A stretch of 64,000 bases of DNA from NCBI GenBank assembly GCA_038025085.1, contig CM076142.1, positions 7,662,501 through 7,726,500 on the forward strand, read 5' to 3'. Under the pieces are notes generated by a model. It was not told the origin of the DNA and did no database searches. It was given only the letters and a program-made list of their open reading frames with translations. Of this stretch, positions 10,710 to 22,090 are shown one piece after another (the stretch's first letter is position 1; every line of letters begins with the position of its first letter). Made by a program: the position numbers and the translations under genes. The DNA is from Tetragonia tetragonoides. Taxonomy: Eukaryota > Streptophyta > Magnoliopsida > Caryophyllales > Aizoaceae.

Positions 10710-12719
10710 ATGGAACAATCATGCCATTTTAATGAATCCCCAATTTCTTGTATAGCTCAAGACCATCTCTTTTCAATTCTCTTGCTTTTACCCATAAATT
10801 CAATCCTTTCTTTTGCTCTAACTTGCAAGAAATTCAACTCACTTGCATCATCTGACCCTTTGTGGGAGTCAATTTGTAGAAAAGAGTGGGGACCCACTTG
10901 TGTTGATGCTCTTAAATCTTCATTTTCTGGTAAAAATGGTGAAACCCATCTGCCATGGTTGAAGCTTTACCAGCAAGTGGCTCAGTTGAGTTCTGTTTCT
11001 TGCCTTAAATTGACTAACCCAGTTGCTGATGAGTTGGTTCCTAACCCTAGAGCTTCACACTCTCTTGTTCTAGTGTCAAATTGCTTGGTTTTGTTTGGTG
11101 GTGGCTGTGAAGGAGGTCAGTTTTCTCAGATTACCCATTTCTGATTTTCTTCAATTTATTTAAAAGTTGTTATCTTTTCTTTGAGGAAATGAAATGTGGT
11201 TGACAAAGTTATTGAATTATGTTTTTTGATATATTATGAATCATTTTGTATTTTGAGTTCATGAGGTTTTTGAATTGCTTATGTGGCTTATCTTGGTTAG
11301 GGTAGATGGTTTCTGGATGCAGGTTTTAGTCACTTTTTCACTCCTTTCACACTGTTTATTGTAGTTCTTTGAATTATTGTTGTTAATGTATTTGTAGAAC
11401 TTTAGTTGCTATTGAATGATATAGGAAACAGCTTAAAATTTCAGGCTGAGCTGATCCTTTCAATCTGTTGCTTAATTTTCTAGGAGTTTAGATACTGTCA
11501 ACAATTAAAGAGGATGAACAGCTTCATCATGTCCTCTTAAACTAAACTCGTTATTCGTTAACAATGCTATGCTGATTTGTTACTCATATGGTTGAGGTCC
11601 TTGAGGATGATTAATTTCACTCTAAAAGAGTTTTCCCCTGTAGCATCTTCATCATATATTTTGTTTGCATATTGTTGATTATGAAACAGCTGTATGTTAT
11701 AGAATGAGTTGCTAAGAAGAGCTGATTTTGCCATTTTCTTTCCAGGTAGCCATCTTGATGATACATGGGTTGCATACCTTGGCCATGACTTTAAAACGGT
11801 ATTGAAATGGCAGAAAGTTACTTCTGGTATTCCAACTGGGCGCTTCGGGCATACTTGTGTAGCAACTGATGACTTTCTGATACTATTTGGAGGGATCAAT
11901 GACCATGGTATCCGTCAGAACGATACATGGATTGGAAAAATTACAAACTCTGACACATTTGGTATCAAATTGTTCTGGAGGTTACTTGACGTGGGCTCAA
12001 TTGCGCCACCACCCCGAGGGGCTCATGCTGGCTGTTGCATTGAAAACAGGAGAATGCTTATTCATGGAGGGATTGGCTTAGATGGTCTTAGATTAGGAGA
12101 CATGTGGATCTTGGAGATATCAGAGAACTTTTCTGATGGAACTTGGCATGAAGTTCGAGCACATCCAATGCCAGCAGCACGTTCAGGACATACTCTGACT
12201 TGTATCGGTGGGACAAGAACTGTTCTTTTTGGTGGGAGGGGATTGGGTTATGATGTTCTAGATGATGTCTGGGTTTTTGATGTTTCGGAGATTGATACAA
12301 AGTGGGTACAGGTTTTATTTAACTTACAGAATATTTCTGGGGGAGTTTCCCTGCCACGAGTTGGCCATTCAGCTACACTCATAGTAGGAGGGGGACTTCT
12401 GATTTACGGAGGGGAAGACTCTGAGAGACGGAGGAAAGACGACTTTTGGTTGTTAGATGTGAACTCAATACCAGCCATCAAAATGCACCCCGTCTCTACA
12501 AGCTCAATGGCATTGCTCAAACGAATGTGGAGAAGGCTGAAACCCCATGGCTATAAACCTAACTCGCGCTCATTTCACGCAGCATGTTCTGATCATTCAG
12601 GTCGTTACATGTTTGTGTATGGAGGAATGATAGATGGTTTACTTCAGCCAGCAGCAACATCCGGTCTAAGATTTGACGGTGAACTTTTTCTTGTGGAGCT
12701 TTGTTTGAGTATTGGCTAA
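10710..12719 (+). CDS. F-box/kelch-repeat protein
   Basis: Two exons: 10710-11115 and 11746-12719, with intron 11116-11745 (GTCAGT...CCAG) splitting a glycine codon. The product is 459 residues. An F-box spans about residues 15-60 (IAQDHLFSILLLLPINSIL...DPLWESICRKEW). Five to six kelch blades follow, each with a paired glycine and R-x-GH pattern: LVLFGGG across the splice, GRFGHTC...LFGG, RGAHAGC...IHGG, RSGHTLT...LFGG, RVGHSAT...IYGG and RSFHAAC...VYGG. Known: such proteins are substrate receptors of SCF ubiquitin ligases, the F-box binding SKP1 and the kelch propeller binding target. From memory the closest match is Arabidopsis At1g51550 (FBK21), of similar length. The open frame extends upstream to 10284, but I chose 10710 because the preceding peptide is low-complexity leader-like sequence and the F-box proteins normally start just before this motif. 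Convergent with the next gene. Confidence 0.9.
11116..11745 (+). other. Intron of the F-box/kelch gene
   Basis: 630-bp intron with donor GAG|GTCAGT and acceptor TTTCCAG|GTAGC. Joining the exons restores the first kelch blade in frame; T-rich throughout as in plant introns. Confidence 0.9.
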
Positions 12720-13620
12720 ACCTTTTGAAGCACGATCGATAATCACTACCTAATAGTGTATTCTTAAGGAAGATCTGCGCATATACGATGCAATATTGCC
12801 GATTTCATGAAGTGTAATTTGTAAATTACACCTGATTCTGGTAGATGAAACTGGAAGCAGTGATTAGAATTTAGAAGGTGTATACATCAGATAGAGAGAG
12901 AAAGGAGGTTTCGAGCTCAAATGTCGAAACAACAGATGAAGTATGAAATTTTTTGTACAGTCGTTAGCTTTGGTAGCTGTAGCTTTAGCTCTATCTTATA
13001 GATGAAATGTAATGATTGCTAAATATTACAAAGCTGGGAAACGTGTACAGTCATTGGCTTTAGTAGCTCTATCTTATGGATAATGTTCTGTGCTTGTGGT
13101 TGAATCCAGTCTACAGTTCTTCACCATCAAGTATGGGCAGCCTTGCTGTCAATCAAAAGCCCTATAAATGCTCATCCATTACAAGAGTTGCATTGCTGAG
13201 GCATTTCATCTGGACTGAAGAAAAGTTGAAAGCGTTTCCATTCAATTACTTTGCTTGAGAATACGTACCAATTCAACTATTCAAGGTACCACAGCAGATT
13301 TTCTGACAAAAATTTCAGGGTAATAGCATAATCACAAAGGTAGAATAGAATACAGAAATACACCCTCCCGCTGTTATGCACAAAGCGTAGGCATCTTTGT
13401 ATCAATTTCCTCTCCCGCAATGCTTACAAGATATACACAATGAGATGAAAAAATCAATATTGCTTCCTTGTAACCCCCCGTCCCTACTTTCTTCGACATC
13501 GTAGCGCAGAAACGAACAGATATTTCCGGCTTCAACTTAGTACATCTAAACAGTGGCTAATAGCCTAATACACGAAGAATATGACCTACTCAAAGAGCAA
13601 AAAATTCTGTAACGAATTGA
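12720..13620. other. Shared 3' region of two convergent genes
   Basis: About 900 bp between the stop codons of the F-box/kelch gene (+) and the membrane kelch gene (-). It must hold both 3' UTRs. A duplicated phrase around ACAGTC(G/A)TT(A/G)GCTTT occurs near 12960 and 13050. No further gene is seen. Confidence 0.6.
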
Positions 13621-16600
13621 CTAGAAACTCAATTTAGTCCTCCACATGTCCCCAAGAACCTTTCTTGGTGCGGGATCATCTGGCCCTCTGTCTCGCTGAC
13701 CGGATGTGAAGTACAGCCAACCATCCCAATATCCAACTAGCGTCGTTTTGACACGATAGGGGAGTTTGCCTATCACTGACCATTTCTGCAACAAACCACA
13801 GAAACAGCAAGATGAGAACATGAACGGATGCAAGAACACAGAAACAAATCTGTTCCCCAAATATTTCGGTCAAATCTCTATTCCAACCCCCTCCCAATCC
13901 CAAATAATAGTGGGCAGGCCCATAGACAGAAACATTTTCAGTATGCAAACCATCCCTTTTTGACCAACTGAAAAATAGATGATGAGGGCGTTAATCCCAA
14001 AATGGAGCAATAGAAACTTCAAGCAACAATTCTTGGATGATTGGTTAAGACAAACCATGAAACAGAAGTAAAGGATAATTACCAGTGTGTTTAGATCAAA
14101 TCGAAAAACCTCTCCATTCAGGATCATCCTTTTTGTAACGGGATGTTTATCAGTTGTGCCTCCAGCGATCACAATGGAATTACTAACTACAGCCCAGGCA
14201 AACTCAATGTGGGAATCAGGCTTCGGCATTGGAGGTAAGTTTTTCCACTTCATCTCGTCATCCAGCATATATACATCACCATATACTACCTGGAAAGAGT
14301 TGAAAAGTATAATTGTGAATCCAAACACTACTCTTCAAAGGATATAGTGAAGCCATGAACCAGAATATACAGAACAAGCACACAGTGAAACAGCTACCTA
14401 GAAGATGCATGGTACTGAGTATTTGACCAATCACTAAGCCTTGTTTCTCAGATCTCATTCCAGATAAGAAGGCAATCTATGAATTTTCCAACTTTCTTAA
14501 TTATTAATTATTTTCGCTTCTAAATAATTTCATCAAACAGCTAGTCTATAAGTCAGAAGAATCTACGAAACAAGACTTGCAGCATGTACAAAAGCTAGAT
14601 CTGCGTAAGTCCTTCAACTTCTTAACTTCAAATAGATTGTTATTATGAAAGAATCTTTTTAGTTATCATGTGTCGGACTAAACCCACGGGCCATGAAGTT
14701 AACAACTGGGAAAACCTCAAGTGGATAAGAGCTTGCACTAGTGACCTCTACAATAGATCTCAAGAGTTCTGACCAGCTGAGCTACCGACTGAGCAGCTGA
14801 GCTACCCACTGAGGCTTGCAGTTATTAACTAATTATGGAGCGGAAGTGCTAACTTCACTTATGCAGGTTGTTTCTCATCTCGCCATTGATACTTTGCTAC
14901 ATTGGCCAAGACTGACGCAGTATGCATAACACATGCCATGTTGAGATGCATGAAATTTAAAGATCTTATTTTCTCAGAATGGACATCATTAAAGGTTCAA
15001 AATGATTAAGCAACCAAGTATATATTACAGATTATTCATTGGAATAAGTTTATCAACCTACCTCATGCCTACGGGAACACTTAAAAATTGGCGACCCGGG
15101 TTTGGCCATGAAATCACCCTCTTGGCCACCAATAACCATCAGTTTGTCATCAACCACAACACAAGCCCTGGCAAAAGGATTCGCATAAAAATTAAGTAAT
15201 TAAAAGGTACTGCAATTTTTTTTTGGAGCAGAAGTAATGCAGTGTTATGAATTGATGAAATGAAAGATAATACACTGACTATCACAATTCATAACTCAAA
15301 CCGTCAATATATACATACACCTGCATTTACAATTTGGCATTGGGGAACTGAGCATGAATTGGCGATATGCAGTAGAATAAAATAAAATATTAATATGATG
15401 TTACAAATGTAAGCAAAGAATTTGATGTTTTCACTTAAGAAAAGAGCAAAGTTGACTAAGAGGCGACTGACAAACCTATGAGGTCCACCACGAGGGATGG
15501 GTATTTCAGATCGCCACTCCTTTTCCAATGGTTTGCCATCCTTGACTGCCAGACTCCAGTGGTCTAATTCAGGATCATATCGATTTGTCCCACTGCCCCC
15601 CATGACATGTAGCCTTCCTCTCCAAAGTTGGGTAGCTGGTGCATACCTTAACATGGTCACGATAAAAACGTAATATCAGCATGTATAATATTAGAGGACT
15701 CCCTCATCGAAAATATCAGGTAGAGTGCCCTTAATCCCCTGCTCTACAAGAAGAGGGTGACATGGCTTAAGAGTTAGGTCTCATTTGTAACATGCTAAAG
15801 AGTTCCAAGGTAACCATTCTATGCAGCCATTCTAAATCAAATAAACTAAGTATGCTGATTCATCAAGTAATCAGAAGCAGGTCACTTGTGGTTTGCAAAA
15901 GTAGCCAAGGAAATGATCTAGGTAGGAACTTCCTTACAAGAAAACCAGTAGTACAGGGGAGTTGGGACCATCGCAATAATTAAAACATCTGGTTTTTGCT
16001 ATGAAACCTACCTAGGAAGTGGCAAAGGTGGCATGTCTTTCCATTGCTTCGTCTTAGTATCCAACACAAATGTACTAGCTGTTGGCCCTCTACATTGTGG
16101 ACCATATTGTCCTGTGACTACGTATATATATCTCCCATCTGTTGCCATTCCTAAATGAGAATGAGCCATCTCCTTTGGCATATCAAACCTTCCTCCCCAA
16201 GTATTGTCCGTAAAGTTGTAAATATCAACATGAGAATGCACCTGTGCACCATACAAAACAAGTGAAAAAAAGGATGTAAAGGCACAAACCCTAACGATGA
16301 AAAACTTCTGAGGTCAAAAATCTTGCCATGCCACACAGCAGTGTGAAACATTCATTATACTTTTATGGGCAACCCAACCAGTAGAAGCAGAACAACAATA
16401 CATGGAAAATATCTCTTCGAGACCCTTGAAAGTCTGATTTGATCTTATTGGCTCTTGGCTGCATATATTTTGTATAGTGATGAGCCCTCACTCGAATCCG
16501 AACATAATGTAAGATCTATGATATAGATTTGCATTTGTTCCCAGACACAAACACAAGGTTCCCCAGGACAAAGGAAATAAACTTCGATAAAAGAAAGTGT

Positions 16601-18059
16601 CCAATCATCCATTTAATGCATATCAAGAGAATAATAGAGTCCCACACCTAGAAGAACCTAAAAGATCGGCAAAGTTACAGATAAATTGAGGCAAATTTCT
16701 TCCAAACATAGAGTAGCTTTTTTCAAAGGATTTTTCAATATACTGCATGAATCACAAGATGCATCAAACAAGAGTGTGTACTATTACAAGCCTATGAATC
16801 ACAAAATGCATCACCAAACTTCACTCTGAAAAGAGTGGGCAGCTTTTAAGCATGCCAACCAGCAAAGAAGCATAAATACCTGGTACCCAAACTAACAACA
16901 GAAGATACTTACAGAACTAATATTTTGATATCCAGCAAAGACAAATAGGAGATCCTTAATTTGTATGGCAGCCCCATCTAGACGTGCCACAGGAGCAGTT
17001 TTCATCTTCTCCCAATGTAGTTCCGGTCCTGGCAAGTCAGCGAATGTAGCTGATAGAAATCTTTGTGTAGCACCATCCTTTTTATCCTTTTTCTTTACCT
17101 ACCGAAAATCGACCAACCATATCAAAATCGGCTTTGATAATATATGTAACCTTTTCCATCCTCGAAACATATATAAGCAATACAAGCAGCTATTCAGTCA
17201 AGATGCCCTCTATAGCTAGTTCATTATGAGATCCACTACTACATAACCAATTAGATAACATAAACCTTTTATTTTTTTTTTAATTCTTGTATGCAAGAGT
17301 ATCACATTTCTTATAATAGCGATCATATGCTTATAGCTTCTCCATTCTATCACCACTTAACTCTCATCAACTTTGCCAATCCAATCGAACGCCACTCCCT
17401 GTAACCAATTAGAGACCAGCGATAACATCGGAAATGCGTTCACGTGCTTAAAATCACCCAAAAGACCTAATCCAACATTCTATCATAGTACATATGCAAT
17501 ATGAATACTTAGAGCAACAACCATGATCATGGACTGTTACTCCCACAAGAATCTAAATTCATTCTCATTTTACTTTACTCAAACTCCTTAAACCTAAAAT
17601 TACTTCTCTAACAGAAACTTCCTTTGAAGGTCGACAGACCAAATGGCAATCACACTCACACTAAGTAACTGCAACCTAATTAGGTCATACTAAACTACAA
17701 TAACTATCAACAAATTCTCTACAAATCCTTTCACATTTCCAGCTCAATCGAACTTTAATCGAACACCACGGAGAGAAATCGAGAAATTAGGGCAAAATTA
17801 ATGGAGAATCAATAGGAAAAAAACAAACCTTATCATCAGAAGTGCGATTAACAGCATGTGGAACGATAATACTAGGCGATTGATTGAGAGGCCAATTATC
17901 GGAGACGTAACGAAAAGCAGAAGAAGTTGATGAAGATGAAGCCCATAAGAAATCGGCAATTAGGGCAGCTCCTAATAGACCTGCGAATGTGAATAGTATC
18001 ACAAATTTTGGTGTCGATGAGTGCTTATTGTGGCTGTGACCTAACCTTCCTAATCTCAT
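13621..18059 (-). CDS. Membrane-anchored kelch-repeat protein (At3g27220-like)
   Basis: Seven exons on the minus strand, all with GT-AG borders and matching phases: 18059-17829, 17098-16913, 16241-16012, 15646-15476, 15167-15062, 14289-14083, 13785-13621. This gives 431 residues. Residues about 18-40 (KFVILFTFAGLLGAALIADF...) form one hydrophobic segment behind a basic N-terminus, a type II signal anchor; an N-R-T glycosylation site lies near residue 71. Exons 2-7 encode a kelch propeller: LDGAAIQIKDLLFVFAGYQN, HLGMATDGRYIYVVTGQYG, LHVMGGSG, CVVVDDKLMVIGGQEG, WAVVSNSIVIAGG and VGYWDGWLYFTSG. From memory it matches the Arabidopsis kelch protein At3g27220 in architecture and length (about 426 residues). 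Inferred location: secretory pathway membrane with the propeller in the lumen; function not known to me. The C-terminus WRTKLSF and the exon order leave little doubt about the model. Confidence 0.92.
14650..14815 (-). mobile_element. tRNA-derived SINE remnant in intron 5 of the membrane kelch gene
   Basis: On the minus strand a GTAGCTCAGCTGGTCAGAAC A-box motif (14785-14766) is preceded by a second copy, GGTAGCTCAGCTGCTCAG, at 14806-14789. It is followed by a B-box-like GGTCACTAGTGCAAGCTC (14746-14729) and a tail ending near 14650. The arrangement fits a SINE derived from a tRNA with the A-box region duplicated. Ends and target duplication are not clear, so the limits are approximate. Confidence 0.65.
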
Positions 18060-18250
18060 CGCAATGAGGAGAGAGAAATTGAAAGAGGGAGATCAGACTG
18101 AGGAGAGAGAATGAATGAAGGAGGAGAGAGAAAGCGCGTGTGTAGGAGCAGAGGGAAATCAGAAACGGATCTAGCGAGGAGAGAGAAATAGAAAGCGCGG
18201 CACATAGGATTTTATTAACGGGAAATCGACTTTGTCGGTACACCGCGGCG
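18060..18250 (-). promoter_or_regulatory. 5' UTR / core promoter region of the membrane kelch gene, GA-rich
   Basis: On the plus strand a series of GAGAGAGAAA runs (CT-rich on the coding strand) lies directly upstream of the start codon at 18059. Such pyrimidine-rich leaders are common in plant 5' UTRs. No TATA box could be assigned with confidence. Confidence 0.5.
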
Positions 18251-18302
18251 CTCACCCTCCAGTTTTGTGTTTCCCTAACCCACTTGCTTTAAGACCGATA
18301 AG

Positions 18303-18742
18303 GGTATTGAGGAATGATTTCCAGCTGGATTAAAAAGTATTTTTCAGGAGGGTGTTTAGGTAGGATTGGGATTCACGAGTCTTGCTTAATTTTATTTTTT
18401 TCCGTCTAATGTACATAAGTCGTTGTCGCCAACAACAACTTATGTGGTTAAATCAATCTGACGCAAGGAGAAGCGCAAAGCGAGGCAAATGGAAGTCGCT
18501 ACCAGCGATAGCGACTTTCCCTCGTGAAAGTCGTTATTGCGGATAGTGAGTCTTGCTCAGAAAAGTCGCCATCCTCGTTGGCGACTTTTTTCTGGACAGG
18601 AAAAAAAAAAAAAAAGACGAGGCTCGTCCGAATTTCAACCCTACGTGGACACCCTCATGGGAAATACTTTCTAACCCAACCTAATCTGGGTATTGTTTTC
18701 TAAAAGAGCCCTTTTTGAGGAAATCATTCGGTATTGAAACTA
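18303..18742. mobile_element. Foldback-type element with internal hairpin row
   Basis: The left end (about 18303-18370: GGTATTGAGGAATGATTTCC ... AGTATTTTTCAGGAGGGTG) reappears inverted at about 18648-18740 (CACCCTCATGGGAAATACTT ... GAGGAAATCATTCGGTATTG). The arms are imperfect, and the right one carries extra sequence. Between them lie four short hairpins and a 15-bp A-run. No target duplication could be fixed. I know of no named family for it; foldback or non-autonomous inverted-repeat element is the best description. Confidence 0.65.
18413..18589. repeat. Row of four small hairpins (AAGTCGCNA stem)
   Basis: Hairpin 1, 18413-18445: 13-bp stem with one mismatch and 7-base loop. Hairpin 2, 18493-18517: AAGTCGCTA, loop CCAGCGA, TAGCGACTT, perfect. 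Hairpin 3, 18528-18554: AAGTCGTTA, loop TTGCGGA, decayed right arm. Hairpin 4, 18561-18589: AAAAGTCGCCA, loop TCCTCGT, TGGCGACTTTT, perfect 11-bp stem. The stems share a sequence but have different, compensating bases in the variable position, and the loops have equal length. Confidence 0.8.
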
Positions 18743-18756
18743 GCAGGGGTGAGCAT

Positions 18757-18783
18757 CCTCTCAAAAAAAAAAAAAAAAAAAAA
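18757..18783 (+). mobile_element. Minimal retro-insertion: six bases plus poly(A)
   Basis: CCTCTC followed by 21 A, flanked by a perfect 13-bp duplication CAGGGGTGAGCAT (18744-18756 and 18784-18796). This is the signature of target-primed reverse transcription that copied almost only the poly(A) tail of an RNA. Confidence 0.8.
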
Positions 18784-18796
18784 CAGGGGTGAGCAT

Positions 18797-20640
18797 AGGT
18801 GGATTATCCGTTCCGAGTTTTCGGATTATCGGATCAGGATCAGCATGTTCATTCCTACCATAAATCTACTTGCTTTTACGGTTTGGGTAGATAATAAATA
18901 AAAAGGGATTTAAAAAATATGAGTGTTAAGTTGTGTTTTAGAAGAGTTAAAATGTGCAAAAATAACTGTATGAAGCTGCTTTAATGTGAGGTCGCCTTTA
19001 ATGGGCATGATGTCATGGTGATCTTACACTTGGCTGTAAAAATAGTCTCATGTTGAGGGTTTAAGGCAATCTCATAAGTGACCTATTTGTAAAATGTGAT
19101 TTTGAGTACATGTCAGAGTTTTATTAAAGTTATCTAATTGTTTACGGGAAAACATTAGATAGGTATAACTTGAATAAAAACCATAACATCACCAACTAGA
19201 GAATAGTAGTACTGATACTCAATTACCCAAAATTGACACTTGAAGTGAACTGATGAAACATGTCTGAATTGAATTTTGGGAAAAACTCACTATATATTGG
19301 GTTATCTTCCAGATTTAGGAGTTGGGACTACCTTAACCGAGCTCTAAAACCATTGTGAAGACTACCAGATCTCTTGAGAACCCTTTATTTGTTAGTCATA
19401 AAATTTTATCATGTCAAATATGGATTGTGAAAATCATGTGTCAGATTGATTTTCTACAACGTAGCCACCCTAAATACAAATGTATCTTCTTGTCAACAAA
19501 AAATGTAAAAATTAAAATAAAATTAAAAAGCTAAGTAATTGACTCGGCTACTAACAACTCTAAGGATAATTAGTTTAGAATGCAACAACCTCTAGCACAA
19601 TTTCAAATCCTAACCCTGACAAAAGAGAGTTATTTTCTACTTCAACCCTAGTATGGTGATTGGTCATGAGGTGAAAGAACTGATTTTAGAGGAGAGATGG
19701 GTAGTTAGTAGAAAGTTATCCCTCCAATATATTGTATGGGAGGAGACAGATAGTCTATATATTGAAGACTATTATTAACATATGATATCAGTTATTCTAT
19801 CGAGACAAAATGTCCCTCCCTCCCTTTCAAAAACGTCCTCAAAAAGAATAGTTTCGATTAGTAATCCTTTGAGGGAGTAATTATCTCCTAACCCTTGTTA
19901 AATCAAAACAACCTCTCATGCATGATAAGAAAATTAGGCTACCTCAAATAAGTTTGAGGATAATTTATTCATTTTTTTTTACTAAATATAAGGTTTATTT
20001 TAAGAATAAACTATTAGATTTTAAGGAGAAATTATTAGATTTTAAGGAGAAACTATTAAATGATTCGGAATTAATACTCCCTCCTTTCACAAAATAAGCA
20101 AAATAAGTGGAGTCCATGTAATTTCACACGCTTAAAAAAAATAAATAATTATGTGAGGAAAGTGCATGGTTCAAGACCATTTAATAATTTATTAATTTTA
20201 AGAGTAGTCTAAGAAAAAAAATATCCAAACCAAAAAACAAGAAAATCAATAGAAAACTTTCCTAAAAAAAAGAAAAGAAAAAGAAAATCAATAGTAGAAA
20301 ACTAAAAACCACCATCATTACTTCATTAGAAACGAATCATGGGTTAGACGGCCCAGACTTAGATCCAATGTTTTTTAAGCAAAGGGCCCAATATTTACCG
20401 CGTGAAGTTTGACTATACTTTGACCATGTTTACCGACCTTTTTTTTTATTTTCGTTTTTATTTTTAAAACAAATTCACGCCACCGACTTTATTATTAGTC
20501 TACTAGTACAGTACTGAAATAAAGAGTTGGCATGCGAAAATTGTTGTCTGTGAAAAAAAAAAGATCCGTTGCTAACCGCCCTTTCACAATCCACCGCCAT
20601 ATACACATACCCCCATAAATACCCAATTATCCACCAATTT
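18797..20640. other. Intergenic with MITE fragments
   Basis: AT-rich spacer without genes. At 19806-19880 TCCCTCCCTTTCAAA and, inverted, TTTGAGGGAGTA suggest a short Stowaway-like element. ACTCCCTCCTTTCACAAAAT at about 20080 resembles one end of another. Neither has convincing complete ends. Direct repeats AGATTTTAAGGAGAAA occur at about 20010-20060. Confidence 0.4.
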
Positions 20641-20662
20641 GCTCAATCAAATCAATTCAATC

Positions 20663-21150
20663 ATTTTTCACGAATTCCTCGAAAACCCTAGAAATTTCAA
20701 TTCTCTCTCTCTCTCGGCAAAAATGTCGATCAGTTACCGGAAGTGGAAGAGTAACGGGGCTGCCATTGGAGGTACACGAAGATATATTCAGCCATTTAAT
20801 CGTGCGTTCTTGTAGTGTACGCTTGCTAAAGATCCAATAGAAGGTAAGTAGATAAACTAATTGTGAAAATTTTCGGATTTTAGGTAATTGCATTATGAAT
20901 TAGGGTTTTGGGGGGTTTGTTGGTTTGAAATTTGATATAAAGGTTGTCATTTTTGCAGGAACCGAACCTTTTCATAAATCGTCCGAAACCCTAGGAATTT
21001 TCAATCTTCTCTCCAATTTCTCTCTTTCTCGACGAATGCAGATCAGAAGGTAAGTAGATAAAATAATTGTATTTGGATTTTATGTTGTTGCTTTAAATTA
21101 GGGTTTATGGCGGTTTGGTGGTTTGATTGTGATAGAGGGGTTGTAATTTC
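20663..21150 (+). repeat. Tandemly duplicated leader with splice donor sites
   Basis: The block at about 20663-20935 (CGAAAACCCTAGAAATTTCAATTCTCTCTC ... AATAGAAGGTAAGTAGATAAA ... TTAGGGTTT) is repeated in diverged form at about 20967-21150. Each copy contains a CCCTAG / CT-rich leader and the same AAG|GTAAGTAG donor, at 20843|20844 and 21049|21050. An acceptor TTTTTGCAG|GAACC at 20958|20959 would make 20959-21049 a small non-coding exon. This looks like the 5' end of a transcribed gene that has been duplicated. Confidence 0.65.
20723..20815 (+). CDS. Short ORF in the first leader copy (30 aa), doubtful
   Basis: ATG at 20723, directly after the CT-rich leader, opens a 30-codon frame ending at TAG 20813-20815. 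The peptide is basic and matches nothing I recognise. It may be an upstream ORF or the truncated remains of a first coding exon. The second leader copy does not preserve it. Confidence 0.25.
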   Translation: MSISYRKWKSNGAAIGGTRRYIQPFNRAFL

Positions 21151-21863
21151 TGTTGGGATTATGTATGTGGTGGTGTTTCTTACCATATAAGTTTGAATTT
21201 AACTGGAATTTCAAGTATGGGTAATTGGTATGTACTTTCTAGTTTTTACTCTTTTTTTGTGGCTGATGTATCTATAATTAAATGAATGTCTTTGCTATTT
21301 CATTCTACTATCAATTTTCATTATGTTGACGTTTTCTGGTTTATTTAAGTTGTTTTAATATGTTGACGTTATCTGGTTTATTTAGGTTGTTTTAATTGGG
21401 ATGTAGGGGATTTTATTTTTGTAGTGGTGTTAATTGACTTGTTTTTGGAGGAATGATACATGGTTTTCCTGAAAAGAGTATGCATCATCTGTTTTTTATC
21501 TGGAAAATGATGAGATCAAAGAAGAAGAATAAGTTTCACTTGATAGTTGATGATTAATTGCTGCATTTCAGTAGTTTTCTTAGGTTAGGTGTAGAGTTTT
21601 TTATTTATTTATTAACAGTAGCATTTTGCTTTTTATTAATTTGTGGTCCATTAATGGAAAATAAATAAGCGAGGGGTCTGAATTTTATAGAACTTTCCAC
21701 CGGTTTTCAGAATCTCCCTGGTCATTGACCATATTCACCAGTGCCTATTTTGCAGCATTATGTTGCTCGTAGGTGGCACAAATGTATATACGCCGTTAGC
21801 TTCTTGTTATAAATGAGAATTCTGTTCTTTTGTTTCTCACCTAATATTGCCATTCTCTTATAG

Positions 21864-22090
21864 GTATTGATGGAAACCAGGAGTGAAATGGTGCGATCGC
21901 GTCTTTTGGGCCTGAGAATTGTTAAGCGCCTCATTGAGAGTTTAAAGAGGAGTACCTGGTATTATTGGCAGAAACCTTTCCATTCCTTGCTGAGCTGCTA
22001 GAGGATGTTGAGCTACCTGTTAAGACACTTGCACGAGAAATCTTGAAGGAGCTGGAGTCTATGAGTGGCGAGAACCTTCGGCTTCTATTG
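21864..22090 (+). pseudogene. UTP10: HEATR1/UTP10 last-exon fragment, frameshifted
   Basis: After the acceptor CTTATAG (21857-21863) the frame reads LMETRSEMVRSRLLGLRIVK, then after a lost G near 21946 continues in another frame as LAETFPFLAELLEDVELPVK and TLAREILKELESMSGENLR. This is the conserved C-terminal end of the large HEAT-repeat protein HEATR1/UTP10, a U3 snoRNP (SSU processome) subunit in the nucleolus, normally over 2000 residues long. Only the final exon is present and the usual stop after the last helix is not found; the frame drifts on to 22237. The retained intron border argues for a DNA-level duplication rather than a processed copy. It sits immediately upstream of the tandem array and downstream of the duplicated leader. 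Confidence 0.8.

Noticed and set aside
14729..14806. Possible tRNA gene (A and B box on the minus strand)
   Set aside because: Doubled A box, poor B box and no acceptor stem; fits a SINE remnant better.
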